A DNA stretch of 64,000 nt from Ascidia mentula (Eukaryota > Chordata > Ascidiacea > Phlebobranchia > Ascidiidae): positions 10,354,001-10,418,000 of the forward strand of contig OX387198.1 of the NCBI GenBank assembly GCA_947561715.1, given 5' to 3'. Numbering within the stretch: the stretch's first letter is position 1; every line of letters starts with the position of its first letter. The notes under the pieces are model-generated. The model saw nothing but the letters and a program-made list of their open reading frames with translations. It ran no database searches and was not told the DNA's origin. Positions 11,901-22,661 of the stretch are shown here, one piece after another. Made by a program: the position numbers and the translations under genes.

Positions 11901-14449
11901 TTCTCCGGCTTTTAAACGTAACTCTCCTGCGCTCGACTCTATTTCAAACAACGATGATGCGTTGCGAGGTTTTATCAAACCTCTCTCTGTAGTTTCCAAC
12001 TGGACATGAATATGACATTATGTGAGATACATTATATTATACCACAGATAAGGCAGGAATTGTTAGAAAATCTGTTACTGGGTCTTTGTTGGCCATAAAG
12101 AAAACAGGGGATTTAAAGTACACAAACTTTTATTTGCTATAGATACGGTGCAATGTTTTACAGGTATTTTGGTTTAGTAATGTTAATTCAAGAAAAAATG
12201 TGTATGGACGAACGCTAATTTCTCGAGCTATACCTTTGCGACAACGCCACGTGGTGGCAAATCCTCTGGTACTGTTACGTCATAGAGATTCTTCGAAAAC
12301 CGAGTGGGGTCATTGTTCGGAGAAATTTCGACATTGACGGTGACGTTTGTGGAGTGACGGCCGTCAGAAACAACACAGATGAAACGCATTTGCCCCAAGT
12401 CAGTGTAATTGCTGACGGCGAGGAGGCCGGAACTGGGGTCAATGGAGGCTTTTCCCGAGTACAAGAATTCCCCAAAATCGTTGACTAAGAAAAATGGATA
12501 TTATTTCGGGCTTACAACATGACCGACTATTGCCTTAAAAGTGGATATGTATCGCACATTCGCGAAACAATAATCACTCGTCATTATTAAGCAATGCATT
12601 TATATAACGCGGAAAACTACATTAAAATATTATTTGCTAAAATTGAAATATAATTGAACAACACGTTTCCGAATAATCTTTTAAAGAAAAGTAATTTTTT
12701 ATTGGGTTTTGCAGGGGCCATCTGTGTGATTTCGCACATAAAGTACCTCTAGTGTGACCTGTTCCATGGTTTGCCACATTGTACGAAAGTTCATCGCCGT
12801 CCAAGTCAGAACACGCCAACAAACCGATATACGTAGGATTATCCCTTCTATCGGCGCGAACCTGCACGATTAGCGACAATTCGATGAATATGGCGATGTG
12901 TAATAGAAGAATATCGTGAATTTGGTCACGTTGTGCGATATCTAGGGCGGACAGACGAGGTCGAGTAATCGAAAACAAATTATTCGCGTTTGGCACCAAC
13001 AACAACCAACATATGTAACAATTTGCTTCATCTCTGCGCCGTTGTAACTCCATATATGTCTTCATCTATGCGACAACGTCTGGGTGACGAGGTCGAGGCT
13101 TGCGCAATTTCACAGCTCGGTTTACAAAATAGCGCATGGCCGAGTCTTTCTATTACGTGAATAAAATGTTTTTACGCATAAACGGGAGATATTAACGTAG
13201 ATTGAACGTCATTAATCTACACCAAGTTGGAATCACTCAAATCACGATATCCATCACAAGGGAAAGTTAACAAAACAAGTATACGCATAGGCTTTTGTAA
13301 ATGCTGATGCAACTTTTTACAGTTTTGGGCCAATACAACTGTTGCTATAATTGTATAACATTAAAACCATACAGTATTATAAATATATGTATATATAATG
13401 AGAATGCAAATAGCCTTACTGAAAAGTTAAACTCCGTGTGATTGCAGTCCGGCGGGTTGTCGTTCGTATTTACAACTCGTAATAAGATCAGGGTTTTACT
13501 GCAAAAAGTTTTAACGGTTAAGTTCAGAAGGGAAAATGTAAACGGCAGTTGGTTTCTACACACACCTAGTATAAGTTGGACTTCCCATGTCGGTGGCGAC
13601 AACTTCGATCCACAAATCGCTGGTATCCGACTCGTAATCCAAAGGACGCAAGAGAATAAGAAACCCATCGTCTCCCACCATAAGGACATCTTGAAAAAAA
13701 TAATGCCACATTTTTACCGGAAGCTGGTAAATATCAAACATAGATTTTACCGGAGAATGCGTGGTAGTAAATTTCACCGTTAGCTTCCGAATCTTCGTCT
13801 TCCGCTGACACCTTCACTCCCAAATTCCCGACCGGAGTGGCCTCCGGGATCTCAAGCGTGTACAACGTCACCGGTTCGCGGTCTTGTGACGTCATGTTTA
13901 CTCCGCTTTCCGTATATGCAGTCACGTGACGAAATATAGGCGCATTGTCGTTGACGTCACGCACTAAAAATGTGACGGTGGCTGTCGACGTCACGATACT
14001 GGTGTTCTTGGAATAGGAGGAAGTGAAGATGTCAGTCAGCCATATGGTTGCGTTCAGTTCACGATGGACTTCCGGTTGGTCATAGTTGAGTTTTCTTTGT
14101 AGAAGAATTTCGCCTATATATGCACAAAGCAAAAATGACTGGTTTAGAAGGAAAGTAATACCGAAAGGAAGGCTACCATTTAGGCTAATTTTTTGTCAAC
14201 TAATTCAAGCAAGTCCGAAAATACAGTTTGGGGAAAACAATGGGTTACTGCACACGCTTATCTCACGAGTGTAAAGGTCACTGAGAGATGACTGGAGCCA
14301 AAACGGTGTGATAAACTGCTTGTCACGTGACATAAATCCGTCTCCTGACGTCACGGCATCACCTCCGTCCGTCACGGTTTTGTTAACATAACTAATTAAT
14401 TGACACGACCCGCTACGTAGTTCAAACGGGGGAATTTGTTTGATCCCAT
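5971..14449 (-). CDS. Cadherin, C-terminal block: cadherin repeats, mucin-like exon, TM and cytoplasmic tail
   Basis: Calcium-dependent adhesion receptor. Exons, high to low: 14267-14449, 13751-14113, 13566-13689, 13420-13498, 12747-12861, 12234-12484, 11846-11999, 11406-11542, 11063-11196, 10326-10526, 10050-10187, 9828-9907, 9222-9755, 8988-9082, 8688-8903, 8158-8310, 8011-8049, 7812-7908, 7586-7727, 7052-7298, 6491-6766, 5971-6252; all phases agree. Calcium-linker motifs include DVNDNAPIF, DVNDNSPRF and DLNDNAPKF; NTNDNPPDC and SPNNDPTRF are degenerate. Exon 9222-9755 encodes a Thr/Ser-rich mucin-like stalk. The membrane helix (LYLVIPLVIVSS...) is in exon 7052-7298, followed by KRAKK. The tail has no catenin-binding region I recognise, but has a PPTY motif and ends STPF, a possible PDZ ligand. 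No signal peptide or start occurs here: the first exon opens in phase with the block ending at 22662, so this is probably the 3' half of one gene. The exon 14449 and 7052 edges are less certain. Confidence 0.85.
9222..9755 (-). other. Mucin-like Thr/Ser-rich exon of the cadherin
   Basis: A single 534-bp exon encoding about 177 residues dominated by Thr, Ser, Ala and Pro with no cadherin motifs. It probably forms an O-glycosylated stalk between the cadherin repeats and the membrane-proximal part. Its 3' splice donor is GC (CAG then gcgagt) rather than GT; the frame continues correctly into the next exon (8988-9082), which supports a GC-AG intron. Confidence 0.75.
10676..10775. repeat. Low-complexity A/T tract with repeated ctaac-T(n) units
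   Basis: Imperfect repeats of ctaac followed by runs of T or A, in the cadherin intron between exons 10326-10526 and 11063-11196. Looks like slippage-prone intronic sequence with no coding content. Confidence 0.6.
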
Positions 14450-15097
14450 CTATGGCCGAATGCCAATAATGTTTGGCCAGGAGACATTTTTTCGAGTGGA
14501 TTTTTTCTCTAGAGTATCGCAATATTACCCAGGGCATTTTAAAGATCTTGATCCGGTTTGGAAGTCTCCGTTGCGTTAATCATGCTTTTGTCCTGGGATA
14601 ATACCGAAATAAATTTGCCCCTCAAACCTACACATTACAGGACTTGAGGCATGCTGGGTCGCAGAGTCGTCACTGCGCGCGAACGTTTATTTTAGGGCAA
14701 AGCTATTGGGCGGTAAGCCACGCTGCCTCTGCATGCCCGCGCACACAACAGACGTGCGCATCCAAACTTGGTGCGACGCGACACGAACTCCGATGTAATT
14801 GTTGTCATGCCGTGGATGAAGGCTTCCAATGAACCGTCCACTTCGCATTAATTTAATGTCCGCTCACAGCCCGATGGGCGGCATTTGCATTTCAGAGTTA
14901 TGACGCGCGTGTATTGCTGTGGTGAAAGATGGGGGTTAATAGGGCCAACTATGCTTGTGTGTTAGGGAATATGTTCTGGCGTATACGAACCGGGTGTTTT
15001 GTTTTGCAGCGAGCAGCTTGGTACGTGTTTCGTAGTTTTGTGAATTTAACTTTTGTATAACTTTTTCCAATAACCGTTTGTGGATGTAAACACCGTT

Positions 15098-18000
15098 ATG
15101 ATGGATGTGCAAGCCATCGTGATATTCGTTGTAATATTCGTCTACGCACACACCGCACGAGGTAAGCAATTGATTTACGTATACTCAACCAGCAGACAGG
15201 CGTAGCAGTGTATCTAAATTAGCAAACAAACCATTGAACACATTTTAATTTCAGAACTACGCATAATTCAATGAATTTAACTTTTGAATTTAAATTTTGA
15301 GCAAAAAGTTTTCGTTGCATCTTTAACGGATGGATAATTACATATGCTACACTTTTGATCGCATAACCTCCAACATGCAACTATGTAATGTGGTTCTGAG
15401 TTCAACCATCACAATTACTACAGTATAGGAAGGAGTGTTAGTTTCTGAACGAAATTCTAGTTTAAAACAAAAAAGATTAATCACGTTTTTTTCCATTTGA
15501 AAGGTGAGATATGTACTCAGCTGGGATTTACATGTCAATCTCTTTGCTTGGTCTCCCCCAAGTCAGGGAATAAATACTGTTGGCTCGACGATCGCAACGA
15601 AACCATGAGTTTGAGACGGGGAGTCCATTGGGATTACTGTGGAGAACCCTGTCGCCACCACGCAGGTATTTTATTTCTTGTGAGGGATTTACATCAGTGA
15701 ACGTTGATTTGGATTTAACCTTTGCGTGATAAAGTACAGTAAAAATTTAGAAAGTTAATATGGTAACCGAATGAATGTGTTACACAAAGCGGGGAAAAGG
15801 GTCGTAGAGATTTTGCAACAAAAGCAATAATATATCACATACGTTCATTTTTTCTTAAAGTTCTAAAAATATGTCCCGCTATTTCTGTATCTAAATATAT
15901 TCCGTATAACGAGCAGTATGTGCCTTTGGGGATTGTTTTTGCCACAAAAATCTGTAATATACCCACATCATATAGGATATAACAAAACGCGCCGCACATC
16001 AGAGCAACCACTTCAGACAAGAATTTCCGTGAAATATCAACCAGCACTTCATATGAGGTGTATTGGGGGGCATCACACATGGCACGGGTCATTCGAAACT
16101 CCAGGAAACGCGCTTCCTGTGTCGAACACGTTTCGTCTAGCGTTACACAAACTTATTCCAAAAAGTCTGATGTCTTTTTTCACAGTACCTAACCGCATAT
16201 ATTTTTGCCATGCAGAACCAATTCTGGCTGTCGACGGCAGGCCGTGTATTTTACCCGCTACATACAACAGGGTGCGCTACAACGTTTGTATGAGCGACCC
16301 CGTCCGATTCGACAACGAGCCGTTCTGTATCGTCGAACAGCACCCAGGATCGTCGCTGTTTAACAAGTACAGGAGATGCAGAAGATATGAAGGTAAGAGG
16401 CATAAAATATTGCAAAGCTATTAAACGCGTATGGTGGGATGAGATTGGACAAAATTCGACATCGGCCTTGGCAAACCCAATCACGATCCCGCCCGCTGAA
16501 TCTCCGGCGACCCGACGTCACATCAACGTTTTCGCGAATTTTGCAGTTCGTTCTCGGAAAACATGGTCCATGCAAATTCGCTGACGCACGAAAACGTAAA
16601 TTAACTATTGCACCAATATAATTGTGTCTGCACATTAACAACCCAAATAGTGGTTCCAATGACATCACCTAAGTATAAATTGAAAAAAAACAACCTGACC
16701 GAAAAAATCGTCCTAAATTCAAATCAACCTTCCCCAGTTTTATCAGTTTTGTGACGTCACAAAACAGTCGCGTCACGACTAGTCGACTCATCTTCCTGTT
16801 GCGTTCGATTGAGAGCGATACATGTGCGCAAAAACCGAGCATAGCGCGCACGTTCGTTCCCGTCGAGGATTGGAAAGGGGCCATTTTGGGCGCCCCACCA
16901 AAGGAGGCAATAATACTTCGGGTAGCGGAAAATTCGCCAAGTCACGACCGTTCTAAAATCAAACAAATTTATGCAGCATTGCTGGTAAATGACCTTAATC
17001 TCTATATTAGGAAAAACACTAGCCGGAAACATCCCATTAAGCCTCCAAAGAACTAAAAATTGTCAGAAACGACAAAGTAGATTGTTATACCCAATTATCG
17101 ACACACCGCACAACGATTATCAATTCCACAATTTTTATTAAGAAACGACCAAAAGAATCCAAGATACAAATGGTTAAAAGGGATAGTATGTAAAAATAAC
17201 AACAACGGAAGTGCTTATATTTGCACCAAAACTTTGTGATAATAAATCCTGACTTTTACCATAAAATTACCAAACATTATTTACGCTGTAGAGTCCATTC
17301 ACATAACTGACGTTACATATCATCTAACGAAAATTCATCATTCAGTGACTACAACAGCAGCGACCATTCTTAACGACGGTGCAGTCAACTCGAACAACAC
17401 ATCGGCACCCAACGAAGAACTTTACCACCCAAACCGAAAAACTTTACCACCTAAACCAAATTTCACTTCTACAGAGGAAAACGACAAAGGAAATGTGACG
17501 TCATCAACGGAGTGGGTCGCGGCACTTGCCGGAGCAGTGGGAGGGGCAATTTTGGCAACCTTGCTACTGGCGTGCTGCATGTTTTGCAGGTAAAAGTTCC
17601 CTTAGAGTTATAAGCCATGCAGTATATTAAGTATTTAAGTATGCAAAGTTAGGTATGAGTGGCCGATCGATTAAAAACGGTAGAAATCAGTGGTAGGATT
17701 GATTCTGGCTGTCGCAATTTGCACCATTAAAAAGAGTTAGGAAGTCCCACGTCATCAGTCGGCCAAGCGATTATAACAAGAACCGAGCGACAAAAAAACA
17801 AGGAATCATTCTGGCATGTAACATGATTCCAACATATGTCTGTTTCGTCACTTCGGAAGCAATTAGTAGTTAGAAATCGGTCATTTAACAAATAAACAAC
17901 ATCACTGTGCCATGTTACATCTCCAAGGGTCGCTCGCGTTCGCAGAAAAAGGCGGAGCGTGAACAGCAAACGTTAGCTGGTATAATTTGGCCCGAGGTTT

Positions 18001-18736
18001 CATCCAATGCATCCATTCGAAATCCATCAATCGTTCGACTGCACGACACATTACGTTGCATGGAATGTCGAAATGTACCATGCGGGGATGACAAATGCAC
18101 GTTGTGGGCAAACTTAGTTCACTCTTTCCAAAATTATATGAATTGTTGCAATCGGCGAAGGCAGTGACGTCACTTGTCAGGGAACGATGCGAAAATGGAA
18201 AAATAACAGGAAATTGGTTGGGGCGTAAATACAGGCTCGCTGGCTCCAACTCCGGACATGTTGCTCAAATCTTGTCTGCCTCGGACAAATATGCGTCAGA
18301 GCAAAAAATAATAATGACATCATATGGTGTTGCACGTTGTTTTCATGCAAAGGGCGACAGAAGCGTGGTGACAAAACCAATTTAAAACTTACACAATCTT
18401 GATAAAAGCAATTTTGTTAATAAAAATTTACAAACTGAAACTGTCTAAAATTCACCCAGCCAGAAGCACATTCGGAAGAAAAGATAGGCGCAAAAACTAA
18501 AGCTTACTTTTCATTGCAGAAAACGCAGAATCGGTTTAAAAGACCAAGAGTCGACGAGCACTCGACAGAAGTACGAGACAGACGGTACTGTGGACTTCAA
18601 CTACGTCTCTGGAAAAGATTACGTGTCACAATCCATAACCGACCAGGGAAACAGCCACGCATTTGATGACACTTTAGATCCGCCCGAGTTTCGACGAAAC
18701 GTGCAGCAGGCGTTCATGATGGTTGCTGTTCGGTGA
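15098..18736 (+). CDS. Single-pass membrane protein with two Cys-rich (fibronectin-II/kringle-like) modules
   Basis: Five exons, 15098-15161, 15504-15665, 16216-16392, 17346-17589 and 18520-18736, join in phase to give 287 residues. Residues 1-20 form a signal peptide (MMDVQAIVIFVVIF...). Module 1 (about 22-75) has six Cys with YCW and HWDYC. Module 2 (about 76-133) has RPCILPA and EPFCIVE. Cys spacing around aromatic residues resembles fibronectin type II or kringle modules but is not a textbook match. A Thr/Asn/Pro-rich stalk with N-glycosylation sites follows (135-190), then a membrane helix (about 191-214) rich in Ala/Gly, and a tail of about 70 residues with NYVS and DYVS tyrosines. Extracellular ligand binding is plausible but function is unknown. 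The gene lies opposite the cadherin, between its two exon blocks. Confidence 0.8.
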
Positions 18737-20746
18737 ACACAAGCGCCGTTAAGGGGTGTATGCCCTTGTTTCATGGCAGCCACGTGGTGGCAGTGGTAGG
18801 GAGACGGATCGTGGTGAAGTTTTCAAGGCGACTTTCGTCGAAGGAAAATCGACGTATTTTAGTCAACGGTTGTCACGAAGAACTTTCTGCGTTAGTGAAC
18901 GGTACAAATTGTTTTCTATCTCGGTGCAACTTGCAGTGGTTTATTTGCAAACAAGCTTACTTTACCTGTGAGTGCGTGCAAAAGTTTTGAAGTTGAAAAA
19001 GGGAATGTACACAAAACACGAAGGCAACAAGGCGCGTTTGATTCCTGCCAACATGCATGAAAACACAAAACAAGGAAAATGATTTATTCAAAGCGATAAA
19101 AAAAATATTCATTGACTTTAACGTTTCGGTAGATATTCAGACCTGCACAACGTAACTATCAAGCGCATCAGCAATTAACTGTCTCGACATTCACCTACAT
19201 TTCTCTTAGTAACTAAAAAAATACAGTTTGTTAATATGAGTCACAGTAAGCCTCTATATGTTATGTTGCGGAAATATTTATCGCACTATCATGACAATTA
19301 GCTTTTAGTCTTGGTAAATGTTCCAAACGTCTATTTCAACACCAACCAACAAATCCAGCGTATAATAAGTGTGCTAAATAACGCCACTTTAAGCTGAGTA
19401 TTTGCATGCCTTGCAAATCTTAGCGTATAGTCGACTGAAATAAACAACATTATGTCACCATATAGCGCAGTCTCAGAGAAAAGAACATTTATGTACTTTG
19501 TCGGGCGCGGGGTGACTCAGCTCAACAAATGACGCCGCTTCAGGCTTCCCGGATGACAGTAGCTGCGCCAGGCCGACCCCGTTATCTGTCACCAAGTTAT
19601 GCCGAATTGATGGCCGATTATAGTGATCTGCGCTGCGTCACTGAAGCTTAAAGCGTGCCTGTGTACGTCGAATAGTCGGGATAGGGTAGCGGCGATGATG
19701 CGGGCTTTGGGAGTTTAAATTAAACTATGCGGTTACACGAGGCAGCGGGGTGTGAAATTGCGCTTAGCTGGTTGACGACACTGGAATGGTTGTAAAGAGG
19801 TAAAAAAAGTCTGCTGGTAAACAGGTTGCGGCTACGTGTAAGGAAATGAAGTTTAGAAGTAATATTACAACACTATCTATGCTATAGCATTTAAAGCTTG
19901 GGAAAATCAGGCAGCTAAATCGTATTGTTGAAGTGAAATCTATAACCTAAACCACACACGCTTTGACTTCAGATAAGTCAAATGATGGCTTGCAACATAG
20001 CAACCGCAGTAAGTCGTATTAACGGCAATGCATGCTCAGAAATCTATGCACGACCATGCAGCATGTCGCATAAATTAGTTTTCAGACACTACCAAGTTGC
20101 GCCATCTAAATCAGGATTGTGATTAAAATCGTTGAAACGAAAGTTGTTGCAAAGGTCGAACGAAGCCCAGCGTTTAACTGCGGTTGTTCAAATGGTTTAA
20201 GACGTGAATTTACAAGTGATAGCGAGACCATTGTTGCAAGGTTCTTGGTTGGCGTGGAAAACCAAACTTAAAGCAATACTTGCTGTTGATCACCGCACGA
20301 TTTAAGTACCATGCTTGCATGTCGCAACATAACGCACTATTTGCATTGAAATAGTTGTAATACATCGAGCACACAGACTAAACGGCGGCAAGTATAGAAG
20401 CCAAGCTATACAGGTGTCCAAAATGATAGAAAGCCGGAAAGTTTTGTAATCGGTGAAATATTGCTTCGTGATATGCGTCACAGACGTGGCTGCACAAGAC
20501 CAGGTATAACCCAGAGCGACAATTCGGAAAAAAAATGAAAATATATTGTATGCAATGGTGTGCGCGGAATATGTGCAGCATTGTGATTTTTTTGTGATTT
20601 AAACCAAAGAAACCATCAGCGAAAGTAGGTTTCGCACTTTATGCACACGAAAAGATTTGTATCATGACTTTGCAAAGATTTTAACGAAGAACGGGACGAC
20701 GACCTTCCTGTTATTGATGCAATAGGGTGGAAAGGATACAGACAAC
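18737..20746. other. Intergenic; GC-rich island at about 19500-19760
   Basis: No gene seen on either strand. A stretch near 19500-19760 is clearly richer in G and C than its surroundings, contains an AP-1-like TGACTCA and CG-rich words, and has no long frame. It sits about 1 kb upstream of the His/Asn-repeat gene and may be a regulatory element or promoter; this is a guess from composition. Confidence 0.35.
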
Positions 20747-22256
20747 ATGCTGTCCGATACGCTGTCCTATCTGTTAGCAGCTGTCATCGTGACACAAGCT
20801 GGTAAGTGGTGTTTACAATACAGATTCCTGTTTACAGTTTGTGTTTAGCGGCGAGCAAAAATTTGGAAGTTTATGCTTTGTAATCACAATCATTTGTCGG
20901 TATGTGTCAAAACGATTAGTCGCTTTGCGCCCAACGCATTAATTTGTCGTACAGTTTCGGCGTATAAAACACACATATAAAAATTGAACAGCCCCCTAAA
21001 CAAGTTGTAAATATTAATGACGCATAACCGTTATGTTTTATCATAGCTTTCTTAGTCGCCGCAAACACCAACACCACAGCCGCGACCAACGTCACGGTTA
21101 CTTCAAGCCACCTTCCGTCGACTGAAACTGGCACGTTCACATTCCAGCACAGCAACGTGACGTTGAACCACACTGGAACAAGTGCAACCAGTTTTAACAC
21201 AACGGTACATGACGCCCATGCTCCAACTATCAACTCGGCATCACACGACAATGCAACTATCCACGGAAATATGACACAGCATGGAAACGACACGTACCAT
21301 GGCAATGGGACAGACCATAGCAATGGGACAGACCATGGCAACGACACGAACCATAGCAATGGGATGGACCATGGCGACGGGACAGACCATGGCAACGACA
21401 CGTACCATGGCAATGGGACAGATCATGGCAATGGGACAGGTCATGGCAATGAAACACATCATGGCAACGAACACCACGGAAATCATCACTTGACGGTTTG
21501 GTTGTCAGCTGTCTGCATGATGATTGCTATCCTCGCATTTGGACTCATTTTCTACTACGTTTACAACAAGTAAGGAAAGGTGTAAGTTAACATGGTTAAG
21601 CGAGGGTGCAATTAACAGAGTAGGATGAGATAATGCGTGGGATGTGTCATGCTGTCCAAGATGACCGGATGAACGCATTTAGATCCTGCGCGATGCATAT
21701 TACATTATTGCCTGCGCATATTGAAGTATGTAAACGCTTTATCCCAATCACGATAGGAAAGTCGGTGATATTACAAGAGTATAAAACGCGCCTCATAAAC
21801 ATTACAATCATAGAATCGCATGAATTAATTAGTAAAGGTTTGCAACTGGTAAAATATCATCGTTCTTTCAGTTCTTACGTAATGCAGAAAATATCGAAAC
21901 CATGATCTCTATTATTGCTGTACAGAACGCACTTAAACCAACATCCAGACCACAGACAAATGTTCCTTGCCAAGCATCCGGCATGCTCGGGAGTTATCGG
22001 TGTGGAGCTCACTCAAAATCATCAAAATCACGTGACGAAAAAACCTGTCGTCGCCAAAACTTTTGACGTCACTGTCGACGTCATACAATCAAAAGAAGGG
22101 TCAGACAACCTGGCCCTTGATCTGAGCCCAGAAGAAGACCCAGACGTTCCGGGGACGTCTTCGCAGGGTTCACCGTCGCCAGAACCCGATCACATGCCAC
22201 CAGACTACCATACTGTGGTCACCGCAGACCCCCCGCCACACGAAAACCCAATTTAG
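20747..22256 (+). CDS. Membrane glycoprotein with His/Asn/Gly hexapeptide repeats
   Basis: Three exons, 20747-20801, 21047-21569 and 21926-22256, read in phase to 302 residues. Exon 1 is a signal peptide (MLSDTLSYLLAAVIVTQA). Residues about 20-80 are Thr/Asn-rich. Residues about 83-163 are a tandem hexad of the form x-H-G-N-x-T (about 12 units); most units contain an N-x-T glycosylation sequon, so the ectodomain could carry a dense N-glycan array interleaved with histidines. One membrane helix (about 166-188, LTVWLSAVCMMIAI...) follows. The cytoplasmic tail is acidic and Pro-rich with a PPDYHTV motif (PPxY type, WW-domain ligand class). Metal binding or a mucin-like coat are possible roles; I recognise no family. 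An AATAAA lies about 100 bp past the stop. Confidence 0.8.
21239..21482 (+). repeat. 18-bp coding minisatellite (His-Gly-Asn hexads)
   Basis: Roughly a dozen 18-bp units built on catggcaatgggacagac variants. Units differ at synonymous and a few non-synonymous sites (NGM and DGT units have lost the sequon), so the array is not a very recent expansion. Both strands are open through it, a composition effect; only the + frame has signal peptide, membrane helix and splice support. Confidence 0.85.
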
Positions 22257-22359
22257 GTTCAATTAGTGAACGCACTTATCAGATGACATTTCAAACAAGG
22301 TGCTTACAGGACACGGAATGAGGATCCAGAAACAATTAATTGATTGTAATACGGGTAAA

Positions 22360-22365
22360 AATAAA
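22360..22365 (+). terminator. Candidate polyadenylation signal of the His/Asn-repeat gene
   Basis: AATAAA about 100 bp after the TAG stop at 22254-22256. Confidence 0.5.
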
Positions 22366-22661
22366 TGGCCCCAGAACAAAATAAACGAAATACGTTATTT
22401 CGTTCCCTTGCCGTTTTATACTGTACTAGTGCCATTTAGCAGCTTGTTGCACTTTGTTGGTCGCTGCATTTCTACGACAAATATATGCACGTAACTCGAA
22501 AACAAACGTTTGCTTTTGTGGAATTATTACGTCACTACAACTAGAATCATAAAATTTTTGCTTCTACACATGTAGGCCCATTGGTCTTGTTTACTTTGTT
22601 GACAGTCAATACAGAGGCAAGTAAATCCCTGTTTGAACACAGAGCAAAGCCTACCACTTAC

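Noticed and set aside
14936..15169. Minus-strand frame that could have been the cadherin start
   Set aside because: It is antisense to the signal-peptide exon of the plus-strand gene, lacks a signal sequence and does not meet the phase needed at 14449.
21241..21489. Long minus-strand and alternative plus-strand frames through the His/Asn repeat (Met/Ala/Ile/Pro-rich)
   Set aside because: They are by-products of an 18-bp repeat with no stops in any frame; only one frame connects to the signal peptide and membrane exons.
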